Part shown: piece by piece, positions 26,801 through 41,800 of the stretch | How positions within the stretch are numbered: the stretch's first letter is position 1 | How the letters are laid out: each line of letters opens with the position of its first letter | Source of the DNA: Psococerastis gibbosa | Taxonomy: Eukaryota; Arthropoda; Insecta; Psocodea; Psocidae | Reading direction: 5' to 3' | DNA length: 64,000 nt | Assembly (NCBI GenBank): GCA_963971405.1 | Contig: OZ020492.1 | Coordinates: forward strand, 4,216,001 to 4,280,000 | Program-made: the position numbers and the translations under genes | The notes under the pieces: generated by a model | Told to the model about the DNA's origin: nothing | What the model saw: the letters and a program-made list of their open reading frames with translations, nothing else | Database searches by the model: none

Positions 26801-29800
26801 AAATAGGTCACAACATACATACTGTACATAGTTGACAACGTATAAAATAAATAAGAAATAAGTAAAAAAGAACCGGTCCGAGTTTACTCGAACATGCTTT
26901 CCAATTTATCAAAATTAGTAGATAGAGAAAATGAGTAATTTCATGGTAAATAATTTTCCTATGGTTAAATTTCCGATATCTCGGGGGGGGGGGGGGTCCA
27001 CCTGACGTCACTGGAGGTGAGGTAAATTCTAGTTAGGTCAGACCAACACATTATCACACAGCAATACTGGCAGGGCACGCAATGCATTTGAGTGCGAATA
27101 TGCTATAATTTTTTCAAAAAATAATTTTTTGCACAAAACTAAATATTTTTTTTGGAAAGCAACCTGTCCGGTTTCGTTGCTCAATTTAACACCTAAAACA
27201 TGCCTGAAGGTAGAAATCATCGATAGAAAGGTTTCGCAGAAAAAAATTTGTTTGGTCATTTTTCATTAAAATTTAGTTATTTTTATTTTTTTACCCCCAG
27301 AAGAAAACTATCAAGGGGCAAGCGACCCCCCGCATTTCGTTAAAATTAATAACGACTACAATATATATGAATTTAAAAGAAATCGTTCAAGCCGTTTTTC
27401 AGAAATAATTTTTTTAGACGTTTTTTTGGAGTTTTTTGAAAATAACCCCCCCCCCCCCCAAATTGAGTTAGCCCAAAATAAAAATAAATGGTTTCGAGGC
27501 ATGATTTTTGGGAACCTACATGCAAAATTTCATCAAAATCGGCTGAATAGTTTGCCCGGGAATAGATGAACAGACATACCGACACACAGACAGACAGTCA
27601 GAGCGACAGACAGACATTTCCTAAAAACCACTTTTTTTTGGTTCCTAGGACCTCAAAACGTGTAATTCCATTGAAATCTCGGAATCGGAAATTTCGACCA
27701 TCACAAAGATTTCCTTATACTTCGTATAAATTGGAAAGCAAAAATCACTGCAACAATATCAAATTTTATTTTCTGACCTACTACCCGTAGGCTTATGCGC
27801 ATCGTTAAATGCCTCTTCTATCGAAGAACATCTTGACAATTTGATGTCATGATGATTATCCTAGGGAATTGACATGCAGTGGTTTCCCCTTGCCTTCTGC
27901 ATCCTTATGCCGTTGACTCGTCATTGAGTTTTTCCCCCTTTAGGGCCAGTTTCCCAACCCCAGGATAATGTTCGTTGCACTGTTCAATCCTCAACTGTTA
28001 CCCGTCTATTTTTCTTTTGTGATTTGGGATCATTCCAATCACACCGGTGCGATTGAACATAGAAGATAGAAAATATATATATATATATATTTTCACGCAG
28101 GCTTAAAATTTATGACTTATCCTAATATAGCACTATTACTTGTTTCAGATATTCTACCTAATGGGGACATAAGTTTATTTTTGAATCAGTCCTTGGAGTT
28201 ATTCTGCGTCTTAAATAAAACTCTGGCTGCCAATAGCACGTCAAAAAATTTAATCTTTGAAATTGGACCAATCATCTCGGATAAGACGGAAATCATCAAC
28301 GAGACTACAATAAGACTGTTCGACCCTAAGCCTCCTCGCGGCTTACACTATATCCACTGCAGACTAAATAACAGCAAAACCTTCACGCCGATACCTAAAA
28401 ATGTCTTCATAGGCGGTAAGTTTTATTATACCAGTTTTTTATTTATTATTATGCCCATTTTACAATTAAACATAAAATCTAAATATAAAAATATAGTATT
28501 GCTATGTAAGAGTCAGGCCCGTAACCAGGATTTAATTTTTTTTTGTGGGGGGCAAGAACAAATTTTTTATAAATGAAAGGTACATCTGTAGTGATTTTAG
28601 TTGTTTTGGCTGAAACTGTTACATCATTTATTTATTATTTTTTATCAAATTCAGGTGGGGCCATGGCCCCCTTGCCCCCCCCCCCCCTGGGTACGAGCCT
28701 GGTAAGAGTAGGATGAACAGAGTTACACGTCATACAAATAGTCCGGTCAATTTAGACATTCGAAGTTACATAAAGTCCCAACAAGCTGAATTTCTGTGAA
28801 GTTGTTCAAAACATAACTACAAACAATGTCTAGAAGTTCCCCATCATTCCCCTGTAAGGAAAAAATTTAATTCAAGGTCAAAGGTCAAAAAAATGAGTTT
28901 TTCGCGATTTTCAGCAAAACGGTAAGTTTTATCATAAAAGTACCTTCGACAAAAATTTTAGATCATAAAATTATCTATAAAAAATGTCTTTATACTTTTT
29001 TTCTTACGAGCCACCGTTTCTGAGATATAACGATTCTAAAAGTTATAAAAGTTGTTATCGTCATAATATGCACACGTTTCCACGCCACCTATGAGGTAGT
29101 GTACTTAGCGCGTTTTTGTTAACGTGGTTTCCCCAGTAGGCCTACTCCACGGGTCAGTTGTGATCCTGTTTAATGTAAAACTATTGCAAAATAACGGAAA
29201 TTTTCAAAGATTGGGAAAGATAAAAGCGATGTAAATGAAAAAAAAGTGTTGAAGTTTATTCATCTTATTCGTAAGTTTCAAATTCTTGTTCTTCTTCTTG
29301 ATCTTCTTCTTGTTCTTCTTCTCCTGCTTCTTCTTCATCTTCATTTTGGATGCAAGTAAATTGCGTCAATAGCGATGTATCGCATGATACTTCGTCGGAG
29401 TCAAACGAATCCCCCATTGTTTGTGATTCAATATTAGAGCACGACTGGCCTTGACAATTTGTGCATGCCAAAGAACAAGACAGTCCTACTTTTTTGCAAC
29501 CACATTTAGCACTGCATCCCTTTTTGCAGTTGCAAAAAATAATGTTTAGCAGTTTTTTCGGCGCAGGTGGAAGTAAAGTTTGAACTGGCTCTAATATATT
29601 GTTGACCAACTTCCAACCCCAGTCTGTAGGGTCTAGCTGATAACCAAGCCACACTTGAACTTGGTAATATACTCGAAAAAGATGTTGGTGAGCAGCAACT
29701 GAAGTTGGAGGAAGACAAGCTAATTGAACTTGTTTTTTATTTTTAGTATTTTTAACGAAACATGCATATCGATGTTTATCTAAACAGGTAGTTTTTTTTA

Positions 29801-32800
29801 GGAGCTCCGTACATAGAAAGAAGAAAGCGGATGCCGTTGGTAATAACTTCTTGTTGAGTTGAATCACTTTTTTTTAAAAACTTCAGCACATTGAATTAAA
29901 TCTTGTTTTTCAAACATTTGAAAACTGCTGTTTTACCCCTCCTGTAAAATGCAGATGTCGTATCACAGCCAGTTATTGCGTGTAAAAATAGTACATGATC
30001 TTTACACTTTACAAAAGTAAATAAACTTTTTGATGAACATATATATGATTGATGCTGAGCTTTTCCTGGTTTTAAGAAAAAAATAGTTTTTTCAGTTGGC
30101 GTTCGAGCAGTGAGTAATACAAGTAAGTCAACATCTTCACCAACAACAATAGTTGTATTTGTCAAATTGAATTGCTCTATTGCTGTTTCAATAATCAATA
30201 CATCAGCATCATCATTAGCTTGTTTTACCAATATATTTTCAGCCGTAAACTTTTCTTTCAACATTCACATTCACATTCACAACTTTCAACATTTCACCGA
30301 GACTTGTTGTGGGTATTAGTAAGAAATTTCTGTTGACTGGTTGGGACTGTCATAAGTTCATCAAATAAAATATTTAAACATTAAATATATATATAGATAA
30401 AATTTTACAACTCTAGATGTATATACGTGGCGTACTCATGCATATTATGACGATAACAACTTTTATAACTTTTAGAATCGTTATATCTCAGAAACGGTGG
30501 CTCGTAAGAAAAAAGTATTTATACATTTTTTATAGATAATTTTATGATCTACAATTTTTGTCTGAGGTAATTTTATGATAAAACTTACCGTTTTGCTAAA
30601 AATCGCGAAAAACTCATTTTTTTTTACCTTTGACCTTGAATTAAATTTTTTCCTTACAGGGGAATGATGGGGAACTTCCAGACATTGTTTATAATTATGT
30701 TTTGAACAACTTCACAAAAATTCAGCTTGTTGGGACTTTATGTAACTTCACTCTCATTTTTTGGTCTAAATTGACCGGACTAAAAAGACTCTTCAAATCA
30801 TGCCGACTGCCGTTGAAGAAGTCATGTGTCTGTTGACATCATGTAGTTCCGTCATTATTCTTGTCATAGAGGGATTTTGTCCGTAATTGGTGTAATGATG
30901 TGGGACACAATATAGATCATTATTTCTCGTACAAGTACATTTAATGCTGCAATAGAGATGGATTTGTTTTCCTAACAAGCTCGCAAAAAAATCTATACGG
31001 TTTCTTAGAAGTGCATGAAAGAACATCAGATCACTTATTTTCAGCATTTTCTCAACATCCTGTAATTTCGATCTAGATAGTAGAAACTTTAGAAGAATAT
31101 TTTTGTAGTCCAAACCCATCCTAACTCCAACCGTCCTAAGAAATCTACGAAATATTTTACCGAGACAGTCTGATACATTTGGTACGGTCTCCACTCAATT
31201 GAACAATGTTCGAGATTAGGTTTTATAAAACTACAAAACAATAGTCTTAGAGCTAGGATCGATGTAAAGTCTGTCGTGCTTCGAAATAGGAAACTCAACA
31301 TTTTTTGTGAATTCTTACAAATAATTATTAAGTGATGTTGAAAATTTAGTGAAGGTTCAAATCATGCTCCGAGGTCTTTGTGTATCAGTGTTCTCGGAAC
31401 CAGCTAATTTTTTTCTTTCTTTTTGGCATTGTGGGTCATTAATCATTAATCACATAGTTATGTATTATTGGATTCTTATTTAAATAAATAAGGACTTTTT
31501 TGTTCTATTACTAAGCCAACCTAGCGGAGCCCTTTCATTCCCGGTGTTTGTTTAAACAAGCCCGAAAAACTCATAACTTTTTAAATAAAGTCGTCAGCTT
31601 TTTGACCTGTTTTGGTGGTACCTGGTACCTCCAAAGAAGACAATCGAAATAAATAAAATAAAATAAATAAATAAATAAGCGTTTATTTGCAAACAGTCAA
31701 AGTCCAATAATATGCAAAGTCTAATCAAGATGGCTGTTTTTATTGACTTCTTGTGTAATTTTCAAGTTTTTTGACCACTTTTAATGACCATTTACTAAAA
31801 GTTTACCATATGCATTACATATACACTTCATACTTTAAATATAATTTACATGCCCTCCGAAGCATTGCCAGAAAATGTAGCCAGTGTGGGACTCGAACCT
31901 ACAACCTTCTTTCGGTGAAAAGTAATAATAACATAACACTATGCAACATTTTGGGTCATATTAGTATCATTGCACTATGTAAAATGGCATAATATTAATT
32001 GATAAGTCCTTGATTGTTCAATTTTCACGTTCAACCCGTGTTTCATCGCGCGGGTACCCCATGAGTGATCAGAATCATGATGGTATAGTCCAGACTCCTG
32101 AGGTTCTCAAAAATGTTTTAATGCTAACCCCAAATAAAATAGGATTTTTTGGCGGGGCCCTAGCCTATACCTTGCATATTATATAAAATAAAAATATTGA
32201 TTGTTGACTGAAGTGATTTTATTTTTCAGTGGTCATTTTACTTTTTTTTTTTAACCTTCACGTGAGAAACAGAAATTAATACCTTTGCTTTCACAATTTA
32301 CATTATCTGTGGTACGGTTCGGTGGCGCCCTGAGGCGACGTGCAATCATCTCCCATTTCAATCATGTTGATAATAATCAAAGGCATTTTATTTAGTGGTA
32401 ACACGATGCCCTGGCTAGGCTTTGATTGAGAGTTCGGTAACGTGCGGTTAGCGCACACTTCTGTTTTGATATTAATACCCCGTGCGGTTAGCGCCTAACC
32501 AGATCATGGGTCTGATAAGATTAGAAAGGATATATGTTTGTTTTAGTGCATTAGTTTTTAACTGAAGGACTGCATAGGAAAAATAAGTACATGAATATCA
32601 TGAATTGAAGATCCAATAAATTACAATGATATCTAATTTTTAATATCAAATGCTTCAATGGCCGGAGTCAACAAACTGGACTAGATGATGAAACACAAGA
32701 ATCGGGGCTGATATGGACTGGGAAAGACGATTACGAAACGTTTGGAAGTTATGTTTCAGATCGACCACGGCTCATCAGCCCGGATTCTACCGGTTTCATC

Positions 32801-35800
32801 TTCTAGCCGAGTTTGTTTACAGCGGATAAATATGCTAACCATTGCGACATGACTGCTGTTGCCAGCGTAACCGCACTTAATGTTTTATATTGTACTACAC
32901 TTCGTACAGTATGCTGTATATAGTTAAGACTTACACCGAAAAAATATGGTTTTTAAAAAGCAACTTTAATTTGCGACTGTCGATACTAGACTGACTACGT
33001 TACAATATGCGATCTAAAACCAAGGTTCCTATGTTGCTGATTAAGCAGCGCGTGCCTGGTCATGGTAAACTTGGAGAGGGCACGTATATAAAGTATAATT
33101 AGTTTTGATGTGTACTAACGTGACACATCATTAAAAATCACATCGCATAATGTTTTTTTTATTATTATTTATTTACTAAGTTACTACAAGTTAGGGCTTG
33201 CTTATGCGCCCACCGAGTTGTTTGTGATGTGTTGTTATATTGTGAGCTGTGAGAATTGTGTGAGTTAGCGTGTAGTGGCAAACTGCTATCAGGAGCGCAC
33301 TGAACAACCAGGTTGCCTAGAGATAGCATATGTTGTTCACCTAGTGCGCTAGTCGCACGCTACGGGAAATTGCACTTGTTGCACCCTACATTCCCGAATC
33401 ATCTACTCTTCCTTTCTCATCACTTCCTCTACGCTATGGAACTATATATCCGTAGAAATTCGTGCCTCTCCTTCTCTCAACGTATTCAAAAACAAATATT
33501 GCAAGTTTCTCCTTGGTCAGCAAACCACTGTCACCGGTTGATCACGACAGGCTGCGTGGGAATGTGTGAGAAAATGAAAGTGGATTGTAGCGAAATTGAA
33601 TTAGTGTGACTGATATTCGGTATGAATGTACTATGTAGTTTAAAAAAAGGGTTAGTTGGACTTACATTTCCTGTTGTGTTAATAGTCATTAGAGGCATGG
33701 GCCTCTTAGTCATCGACCAATTTGGGTGGAGCCCATTATCAGGGGAAGGGGGCGACGTTTCGGGAGTGGGTGCTACTCCCATCATCAGGCTTAGTCCTGA
33801 GAAAGACTGATGGTTTAGTCCTGATAAGAAACAATCATCCCGATACGTCCCCCCCCCCCTTCTCCTGACAATGCTACCCTAATTGTTCAGTGACTGTGAG
33901 GCCCTGCCTCCAATGACTGTTAACACAGCAGTCCAACTAACTCTTTGTTAAATATAAATACAGCTGAACTACATGGAATGGAATTACAAAGATGTTTTCG
34001 GTCGGAATCGGATGATGGAACAGAAGATTTCGGGCAAATGAGCCGTGGTTGATCTGAAAAATCGCCCAAACTATGGCCAGGGGCTCTTTTTGATGTGACC
34101 CTTGGCCTACTTGACAAAAAAATTAAAAAATCTGCGAATGGCCTGCCGCGAGTAGAATCCTAATATTGGAGCAATTGTTTAGGAAAATATTAATCAGTAT
34201 CGTGGTTCTCATTAAATTAAAATATGCGTTGTCAATTTTCATGCTTTTTCATTTTTTCACAACACACACATTTTTATGTTTGGGGACCGCTGGGCTAAGT
34301 CCTGACTGTTAACACAACAGGCAATGAAAGTCCAACTAACCCTTTGTTAAGTAGTATTACACCATTTCCATTAACCTTTACCAATAGATTCTTGATGTTA
34401 AGGGGCAGGACCTTTTGGTCATAGCTGATAAGCTTCCCCATTAGGGAATAAATTCCTAGTATGTATTATCTGAACCAAGAGACCTAAAGATTGTGTTTCT
34501 AACAGCTATATTTTATTTCTAGAAAAGCCGGGAAATGCTACGAATTTCACATGCATTTCAGAAGAGTGGAGAAAGTTAAAATGCTCCTGGACACCTTTCA
34601 GGCAGATTGGAAATGAGGCCAAGTACCAATTACTTCTAAAATATTTGGGTCGTGCCGGCAGGTATGTAAGCATTGTAAAATTGTTAGCATTTGCTAGTCA
34701 GTGTGCACAATACCGTTTCTGACACTAAATTCTCTTTCCTAGAGTTCTATATAGGAGTTAAGAGACAATCGCTTCCCGCCAAAAATATATAGTTTTTTAA
34801 GAAACATGCAAATATTTTATAAACCATAACTTTTCACGTATAATCGATTTTATAAAAAAACTACAATTTCGGAAACTAAAAATACTTTATTATATGATGC
34901 ATGAACTAGTCTTCTACAACTTTGATGAGCCAAATCTTCAATAACTTGCTTAGTTAATTAAATAAAAAATAAAAAGTATTAAATTTCGGGCTGCCACTTT
35001 CCTACTCCTAATTTCAGGGGCCACCCACCACGTTTACTATAACTAGTCATTGATATGACGTAGCAGGTGGCCCAAGGATTCCAAAAATATTTTGTGTTGT
35101 TAGTGGTATATAGAAAAAAGTTTAAAAAAAAAAATTTCACCGCTCTCAATTTTTAGCTACAGGTTATGGCCGCATAACTTCCTCTTTTTGTAATGCGCGC
35201 CATTCGGTCGGTGGATGTCGTAGCCAAGTGTTTATGGTCTCGTTCGAGAGGCGGGACTATAAAGTTCTGTCTTACATAGTTTTGAAGATCAAAACGTTAA
35301 GATCCCGTCTTCCAATCTCGATGCAATGAGTGTTAGTGGAGCGCCGTGAGTAAAAAAAAAAAAAAAAAAAATGGTTATGCCTCGGAATTCAATCAATGCA
35401 TATTTATAAAAACTTCAAAAATGTGTTTTTAATAGTATATAGAAAAATGTGAAAATAGAATTTTTGCCCCCTCTCAATTTTAAACTACAGGGTTACCATT
35501 TTTTTTTTTTTTACTCACGGCGCTCCACCAATACTCATTGTATCGAAATTGGAAGACGTGATCTTAATGTTTTGATCTTCAAAACTATGTAAGACAGAAC
35601 TGTATAGTCCAGCCTCTCGAACGAGACCACTAACACTCAGTTACAACACAAACCGACCGAATGGTGCGCATTACAAAACAGGAAGTTACGCTGCCACACC
35701 CCGTAGTTAAAAATTGAAAAGGGGCAAAAAAATTTTTTTAACATTTTTCTATATTCTATTAAAAACACATTTTCAAAGTTTTGTAAATATTCATTGACTT

Positions 35801-38800
35801 GCTCTGAATTCCGGGGTTTTTCCATTTTTTTGACTTACGGCGCTCCACTAATACTCAATGTATCGAGCATGGGGGACGTGATCTAAATGATTTGATCTTC
35901 GGAACTATGTACGCCTAAGACAAAAGTGTATAGTCCCACCTCTCGAACGAGACCATAAACACTCCGCTACGACAACCACCGACCGAATGGCGCGCATTAC
36001 AAAAAGCGGAAGTTATGCGGCCACACCCTGTAGCTAAAAATTGAGAGTGGTGAAATTTTTTTTTAACTTTTCTATATACCACTAACAACACATTTTTAAA
36101 AATTTTATAAATATTCATGGACTGCCCCTGGATTCCGAGGTTTTTGTCTAATTACACTCCACTATAAGTAGCGTTTGGACTGGTAATGCCTAGGCAATTA
36201 TTCAACTTGGATAGACTTAGATCGCATTGATAATTTTTACTTAGTATAATCGACGTAGTCCAGTTGGTAAAGAACTCAATTTTAAATTTATCGACTTCGA
36301 TGGCCAGGTGGTAACGTGCTTGCACTTGTGCGAGTCTTTACACGTGTCGTAGCTCAGCACGGGTACTAACCTACAGAGGCGACTGAAGAGGTCAATCGGA
36401 TACATTCATTAAATTGTTTGTATGCGAGTAATCTTTTATAAGAAAAGAAAAAGGAACCTATGAGGCGGAAAGTCCAGGGCCGTGGTCGAGCCGGGTCCAG
36501 GTCCACTCACACCTAATGAACTACTCTGGTAAGGCTGCCTGGCTTGTTACTGACCACTTTGTCCCAAATAGAGTAGTGAATGACGGTCCTATACCAGTCC
36601 AGGTGCCATTCCAGTCCAGTTCCAGCTCAGGTCTAGTGGTCCAGTAGAAATTTTCAGTTCCATCCGACCTATCAATCACAACAAACTTTACAGACACTGC
36701 ATCGCTGGCAAACGCTGTAATAGCCCCTGTCCGAAAAGCTTACAAACTACTGATGAAAGTCATATTATAGCAACCGAGGAGATACGAAACTGTCTCTTCA
36801 ATGTCCTTAATGTCCTTGATGTAAGGAAGCTTTTCGCATAGGACGTAATCACAGGAATATTTAATGAACCTGACTCACCAGAGACAAGCATCTACTTGTA
36901 CCCTCCCAAACAACTCTAGATTTAAATCAGAGACATTACCCTTATCTCAAAATGCGAATTCACAACGCATTGATGGGACCAGAATTCGACTGAGACCTAC
37001 ATACGAACAGGTCAACGAAATTCATTAAACGATCAATTCTAGCGTTACTGATACACATAGGACGGAGATTTATAGAAGACGCACAGAAGCTGACATGAAC
37101 AAGAACAAGAACAACTAAGGAACTAGACCAGCCACTTAAAACACACTGCCCCTTAACGTTTACCTAATTAAACTCAGACACTCAGACACATAGTTTCTAC
37201 AGTTGGGGGGGGGGGGGTTCCAATGGCATAAATATGTGTAAGCGTATTACTGTATGCCTCTGTAAATTAATTGTGTTATTTTGATTACATTTACTTTACT
37301 TTTACTTCAGAACGAAACCATCTAACCCACTTACGCTTGTAAGTTTACAGTAAAAGGACGCCTGACAGTAATGCGAATATAATTAATTTTGCCGACTGCG
37401 TTAGATTTTCCCACCACTCGAGATTTTATGTATCCATTTAATTCTGTGAGTTATCTACACAATGTATACCTCTATCCTTTTGTAATCCTTTGAGGCTGTC
37501 AACTACATTCGTTTGAAGCTTAACTCAACAATAATGGCATAACCGTTATGAACACTCTATCCTGGGGTTGACGCTACCCCAAAAGACGTAGCCTGGGGTT
37601 TGCACAGCCGTATAACGGTTCAATTCATTTAGAATATATACTTTATACTTACTTTAAGTTATACTTTTAAAAAAAAAAAAAGATAAATCGCATACAAACA
37701 ATTTAATGAATGTATCCGATTGACCTTTTCAGTCGCCTCTGTAGGTTATTACCCGTGATGAGTACGACACGTCTCCGATTGCATGGCGTGTAAAGACTCG
37801 CACAAGTGCAAGCACGTTACCACCTGGCCATCGAAGTCGATATGAACTTATGTGGAAGGTAAATCGAGCTTTACTGAAGTAACTCACGTCCCGAATGCAG
37901 TGTTAGAATACATCTGACTTTTATGGAGAATTTATGTTAGAGAAGGGAAGAAACTGGATTCAAACCCGAATCTCAGGGTGGTATGTTGGCTAATGCACCG
38001 GTAAGGTGGCGATTCGGGCACAAATCCCGTATCTGTCAATATTTTCCTTTCTCTAGTAGTAGTACGGTTTGACACAGTCCCAGGCCACGGTGTGGGCCCA
38101 TAGGACTCCAGTGGACCTCCTGATTATAGTGGATTCCGAACCACTTGGGAAACACACTGAAGTCACACGATTAGTTCGGAGGTGACCAGGACAAGTCCTA
38201 CCATGTTTCCCTACCGGCACTGTGCACACGACCAATTTATCTGCAGCTTTGAACCTGCTCTGGTCCGCTGGATTCAACTTGGTATGGCGGCCGGCTTCCT
38301 TTCTCTAACATACAGGCAAAATTTTTACAGATGTTTTCTTACACTGCATAATTTTCGTCTGGCCTGGTCGCTGAATGTATAAGAGCTGGACTAGAACTAG
38401 AAGAACGGCGCATATCGGTAGAGATTCTGTGGGTTCCAGGGCACAGTGGAAGAGCGAGCTGATGAACTAGCTAGAAAAGGCTCAACGGATAGCCCTATAG
38501 GGCCCAAACCTATTCTCCCTTTAGGATTGGCAGTTTTTAAGAGAACTCTCGTCAACAGTCTTTATAGAGAGCTTGAAACGGTATGGCGGTTAACTCCCAC
38601 ATTGCGTACATCGAAATTGTTCATCTACCCTCAGAAAGGATGGGGGTGACATAAACTGAATGTCGGTAGAGAGACGGCTCGAACGACCGCAGCTCTGGTT
38701 ACTGGTCATGGTTTCTTCAGAGCCCACATGGCCAAATTGGGTCATGAAGGTCCTGCCATCTGCCGGCACTGCAATGAGTCTGACGAAACCGCGGAGCACG

Positions 38801-41800
38801 TGGTTGGGCACTGTCCAGCCCTGTGGCGGGCGCGGTTGGACTGTTTTGGAGCTGCCTACATCGACCAAGTCGATCTGATTGACTTGCCATTGAAGGGTAT
38901 GGTTGTCTTCGCTAACAAAGTTAAGCTGCTGTTTTTCAACAGCTAATTAATTGGCTAAGGACATAGTTTGAATGATTGGGATGTGATCCCAATAATTATG
39001 CTGTTGAAAGGGTCTCCAGACAGCTCAACCGTCCACTTTTCTTTCACTTTTTTTCCTTGACCGGTAACCCCGGACAAGGTGCATATATTGAGAACAACAA
39101 TTTGTTATTAATCAGCATTATCACGCTCAAGCTTCCGCTTATCGAGCGATCATAGTGCAATAATAATAATAACACCGCATAATAATGAGTTACTTCAATT
39201 ATTTTTTTCGATATCTCTCTAATTTACCTCAAATTGTTGTTATATGATAAAAAAAAAAGTTTTAAGAAATCTACCAATTTTGCTTCGTTGCATAGAATAC
39301 ATATGGAAATTATTTAATCGTTTTTAATTCGACAAATTTTCACTTAGTATTCGTTTGATCAAGGCCGTGCCCTGGTTTTAATTTCGGGTGGAGGGGGGGG
39401 TGTCCAATTTTTTTTTTAGCGTAATTTATTAATGAATTAATGGATAAATTCTCCAAACCATACAGGTTTACATATAAAAATTTATTAATGGACCCCATGG
39501 ACCACCCCCCCCCCCCCCCCCCCCTGGGCACGGCCATGCGTTTGGTTAGTGTTGGTCGGGAATAGTCCTGTTGGTAGATATCTAGACTATGTACGAGACT
39601 GGACATAGAAGAAAAATTATTTCGCCTTGCTTGGACCCACCCAGCCCTAATAGACACCTTTATCGGTAGCGAAAAAACTCGGCCGCCGGGCAGTTAGCTA
39701 ACCTTATCATCCCAAATAGAGCAGTGGTCAAAATTTGTCGTGCCCCGGCGTTCTTATTCCTTTTATGCGATTTATTAACTGTCAAGGTAACCTAAGTCTA
39801 TGTGGGCGATGTAGTATGACTTATTTGCTTTCAAACCTTTTGTATAATTTACTGGTTGCTGTTCGGTATCTTAGTAGTATTGCAACTGCATATTTAACTA
39901 TTAATTGTATGATTGTTTTACAGCATCACTACATATAACATAGCATGGGTTATTGGAATGTTGCACGCCAGCTACTGCCCTTTTTGAACACTTACAATTT
40001 CTAACTTTATACAGTACCTAAGTACTCATTATCTTATGCTATGCCGCATACTATTAAAATATAAGACGAATGCAGCCGGAATCGTATAATGTAACCAATG
40101 GCAAATCCGGTCGATCTGAAAATTAATTTCCAGGCGTTTTGTCAATAGTTGTGGACGACGCTAACTCCAACCAGTTGTAACTAAGCCTATGGCACACACA
40201 AATCAAATTAAATAGGACCCTTCTGTTTCATTATTGTAGAAGGAGCCGATTGTGGTTTTAATACAGTTGTTATTGCTTCCCAGCCATCGTTTTCAAACTT
40301 AGCCCTACCGACATCCGACAAGTTTTAACGTAACTTAAGGTTTCAATGTACTGGACCCTCCCCCCCTGGATCACTCAAAGATATGTTAGTTTATGTATTT
40401 TATTTAAGTCGATACTTAATTTATAATGATTTGGTGCGCTCAATTGGTCAAGGACTATTTCATGCACCTTATTAACAAGTACTTAAAATTAAATTGAGAA
40501 GAAAAAAAACGTGTGAGAAAGAGAGGCAAAAATGATAAAGTATGTGCAGGGGGGGGGGGGTATCAATATCCATTGATATCACCATTACCAGACCGGAGAG
40601 AGTCTCAAGCGAGTCTCAATAGGATAGAAATTTTGGCAAAAAAATGAAAAAAACTTTAAACAATGCAATCTTTTTGGGTTAGCATGAAAAAAATACTTTA
40701 TATAGTCTTATTGTTCGCCTTTTGGTCTTTCAATAAAGTCATTTCCATTCAATTCCTATTTATGCTTGACAGCTTTGTAATCATCGAAATGTTGGATTTT
40801 TTTAGATTTCAACGGATTTACACGCTTTGAGGTCCCAGGAACCAAAAAAAGTGTTTTTTACAAAATGTGTGTCTGTCTGTTACACGATTTGGGGGTCAAT
40901 TTCCTTGATATGTTTGGATGAAATTTGGCAGGAAGGTTCAAATTTTTTTTTTAAATTTTTTTAGGTAACTCACCCCCTCCCCCTTGAGAGTGTGGTTCAA
41001 GGTGCAAACCAGAAAAAGGTTTTTTTTTCATGAAGGCAACCGACATTTACCCACGGGGCATTTACTTACCCTGGACAAGGATGGTTACAGAGCCCCCCCC
41101 CCCCTCTGGGGGGTAGCTGCCCCCCCCCCAAATTTGGTAAATCTATTGTAAATTAATTTATTATGCTCTAATTTAATCGATCCTACATATGTTTTTCCTA
41201 TTTTGACCCACAACTACACCTCCCCCCCCCCCCAAAATGGTCTGGATCCGTCCCTGACCATAGAGCTATTACTTTATCTATACTGATAATTTATAAATAT
41301 GAATGTACAAGACAATTCGTACCGGTTCTTTGACTAACTGGATAATAAATTAATAATAATGAATTTCTGTCACCTGTTTCACAGAAAGATCTCTCCGGTC
41401 CTGTAATGGTGATGACAATGGATTCCCCCCCCCCCCCCTATATCTTTTATCCTTCTTTTTTACTACTCCTCTGTTTCCTTCTTCTCTATTTAATTTTAAT
41501 TAAGTTATAATAGTTCACAATGTTTTTTTTTCTGGTTTTTAAGGTTAGCATGAAAACAAGACTTTATAGTCTTATTGATTAATTAAGATAAAATATGTAA
41601 ACCAACCTATTTTGGAACGATCCAAGGGGAGGAGGGCGGGGCAACGCCTTGCCAGCTGCCTCTTAAGGTTATAAATTATGTTTTTTTTTTTAAAACATTA
41701 ATTGCATACAAACAATTTAATGAATGTATCCGATTGACCTCGCCTCTGTACGTTAGTACACGTGTTGATTTACGACACGTCTCCGATCGCATGGCGTGTA

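Noticed and set aside
29506-29718. Second, overlapping reverse frame as a separate gene
   Set aside because: It is a shadow of the CXC-domain pseudogene in another frame.
33313-33609. 98-residue frame as a coding exon
   Set aside because: It does not join in frame to the receptor, and no domain is visible.
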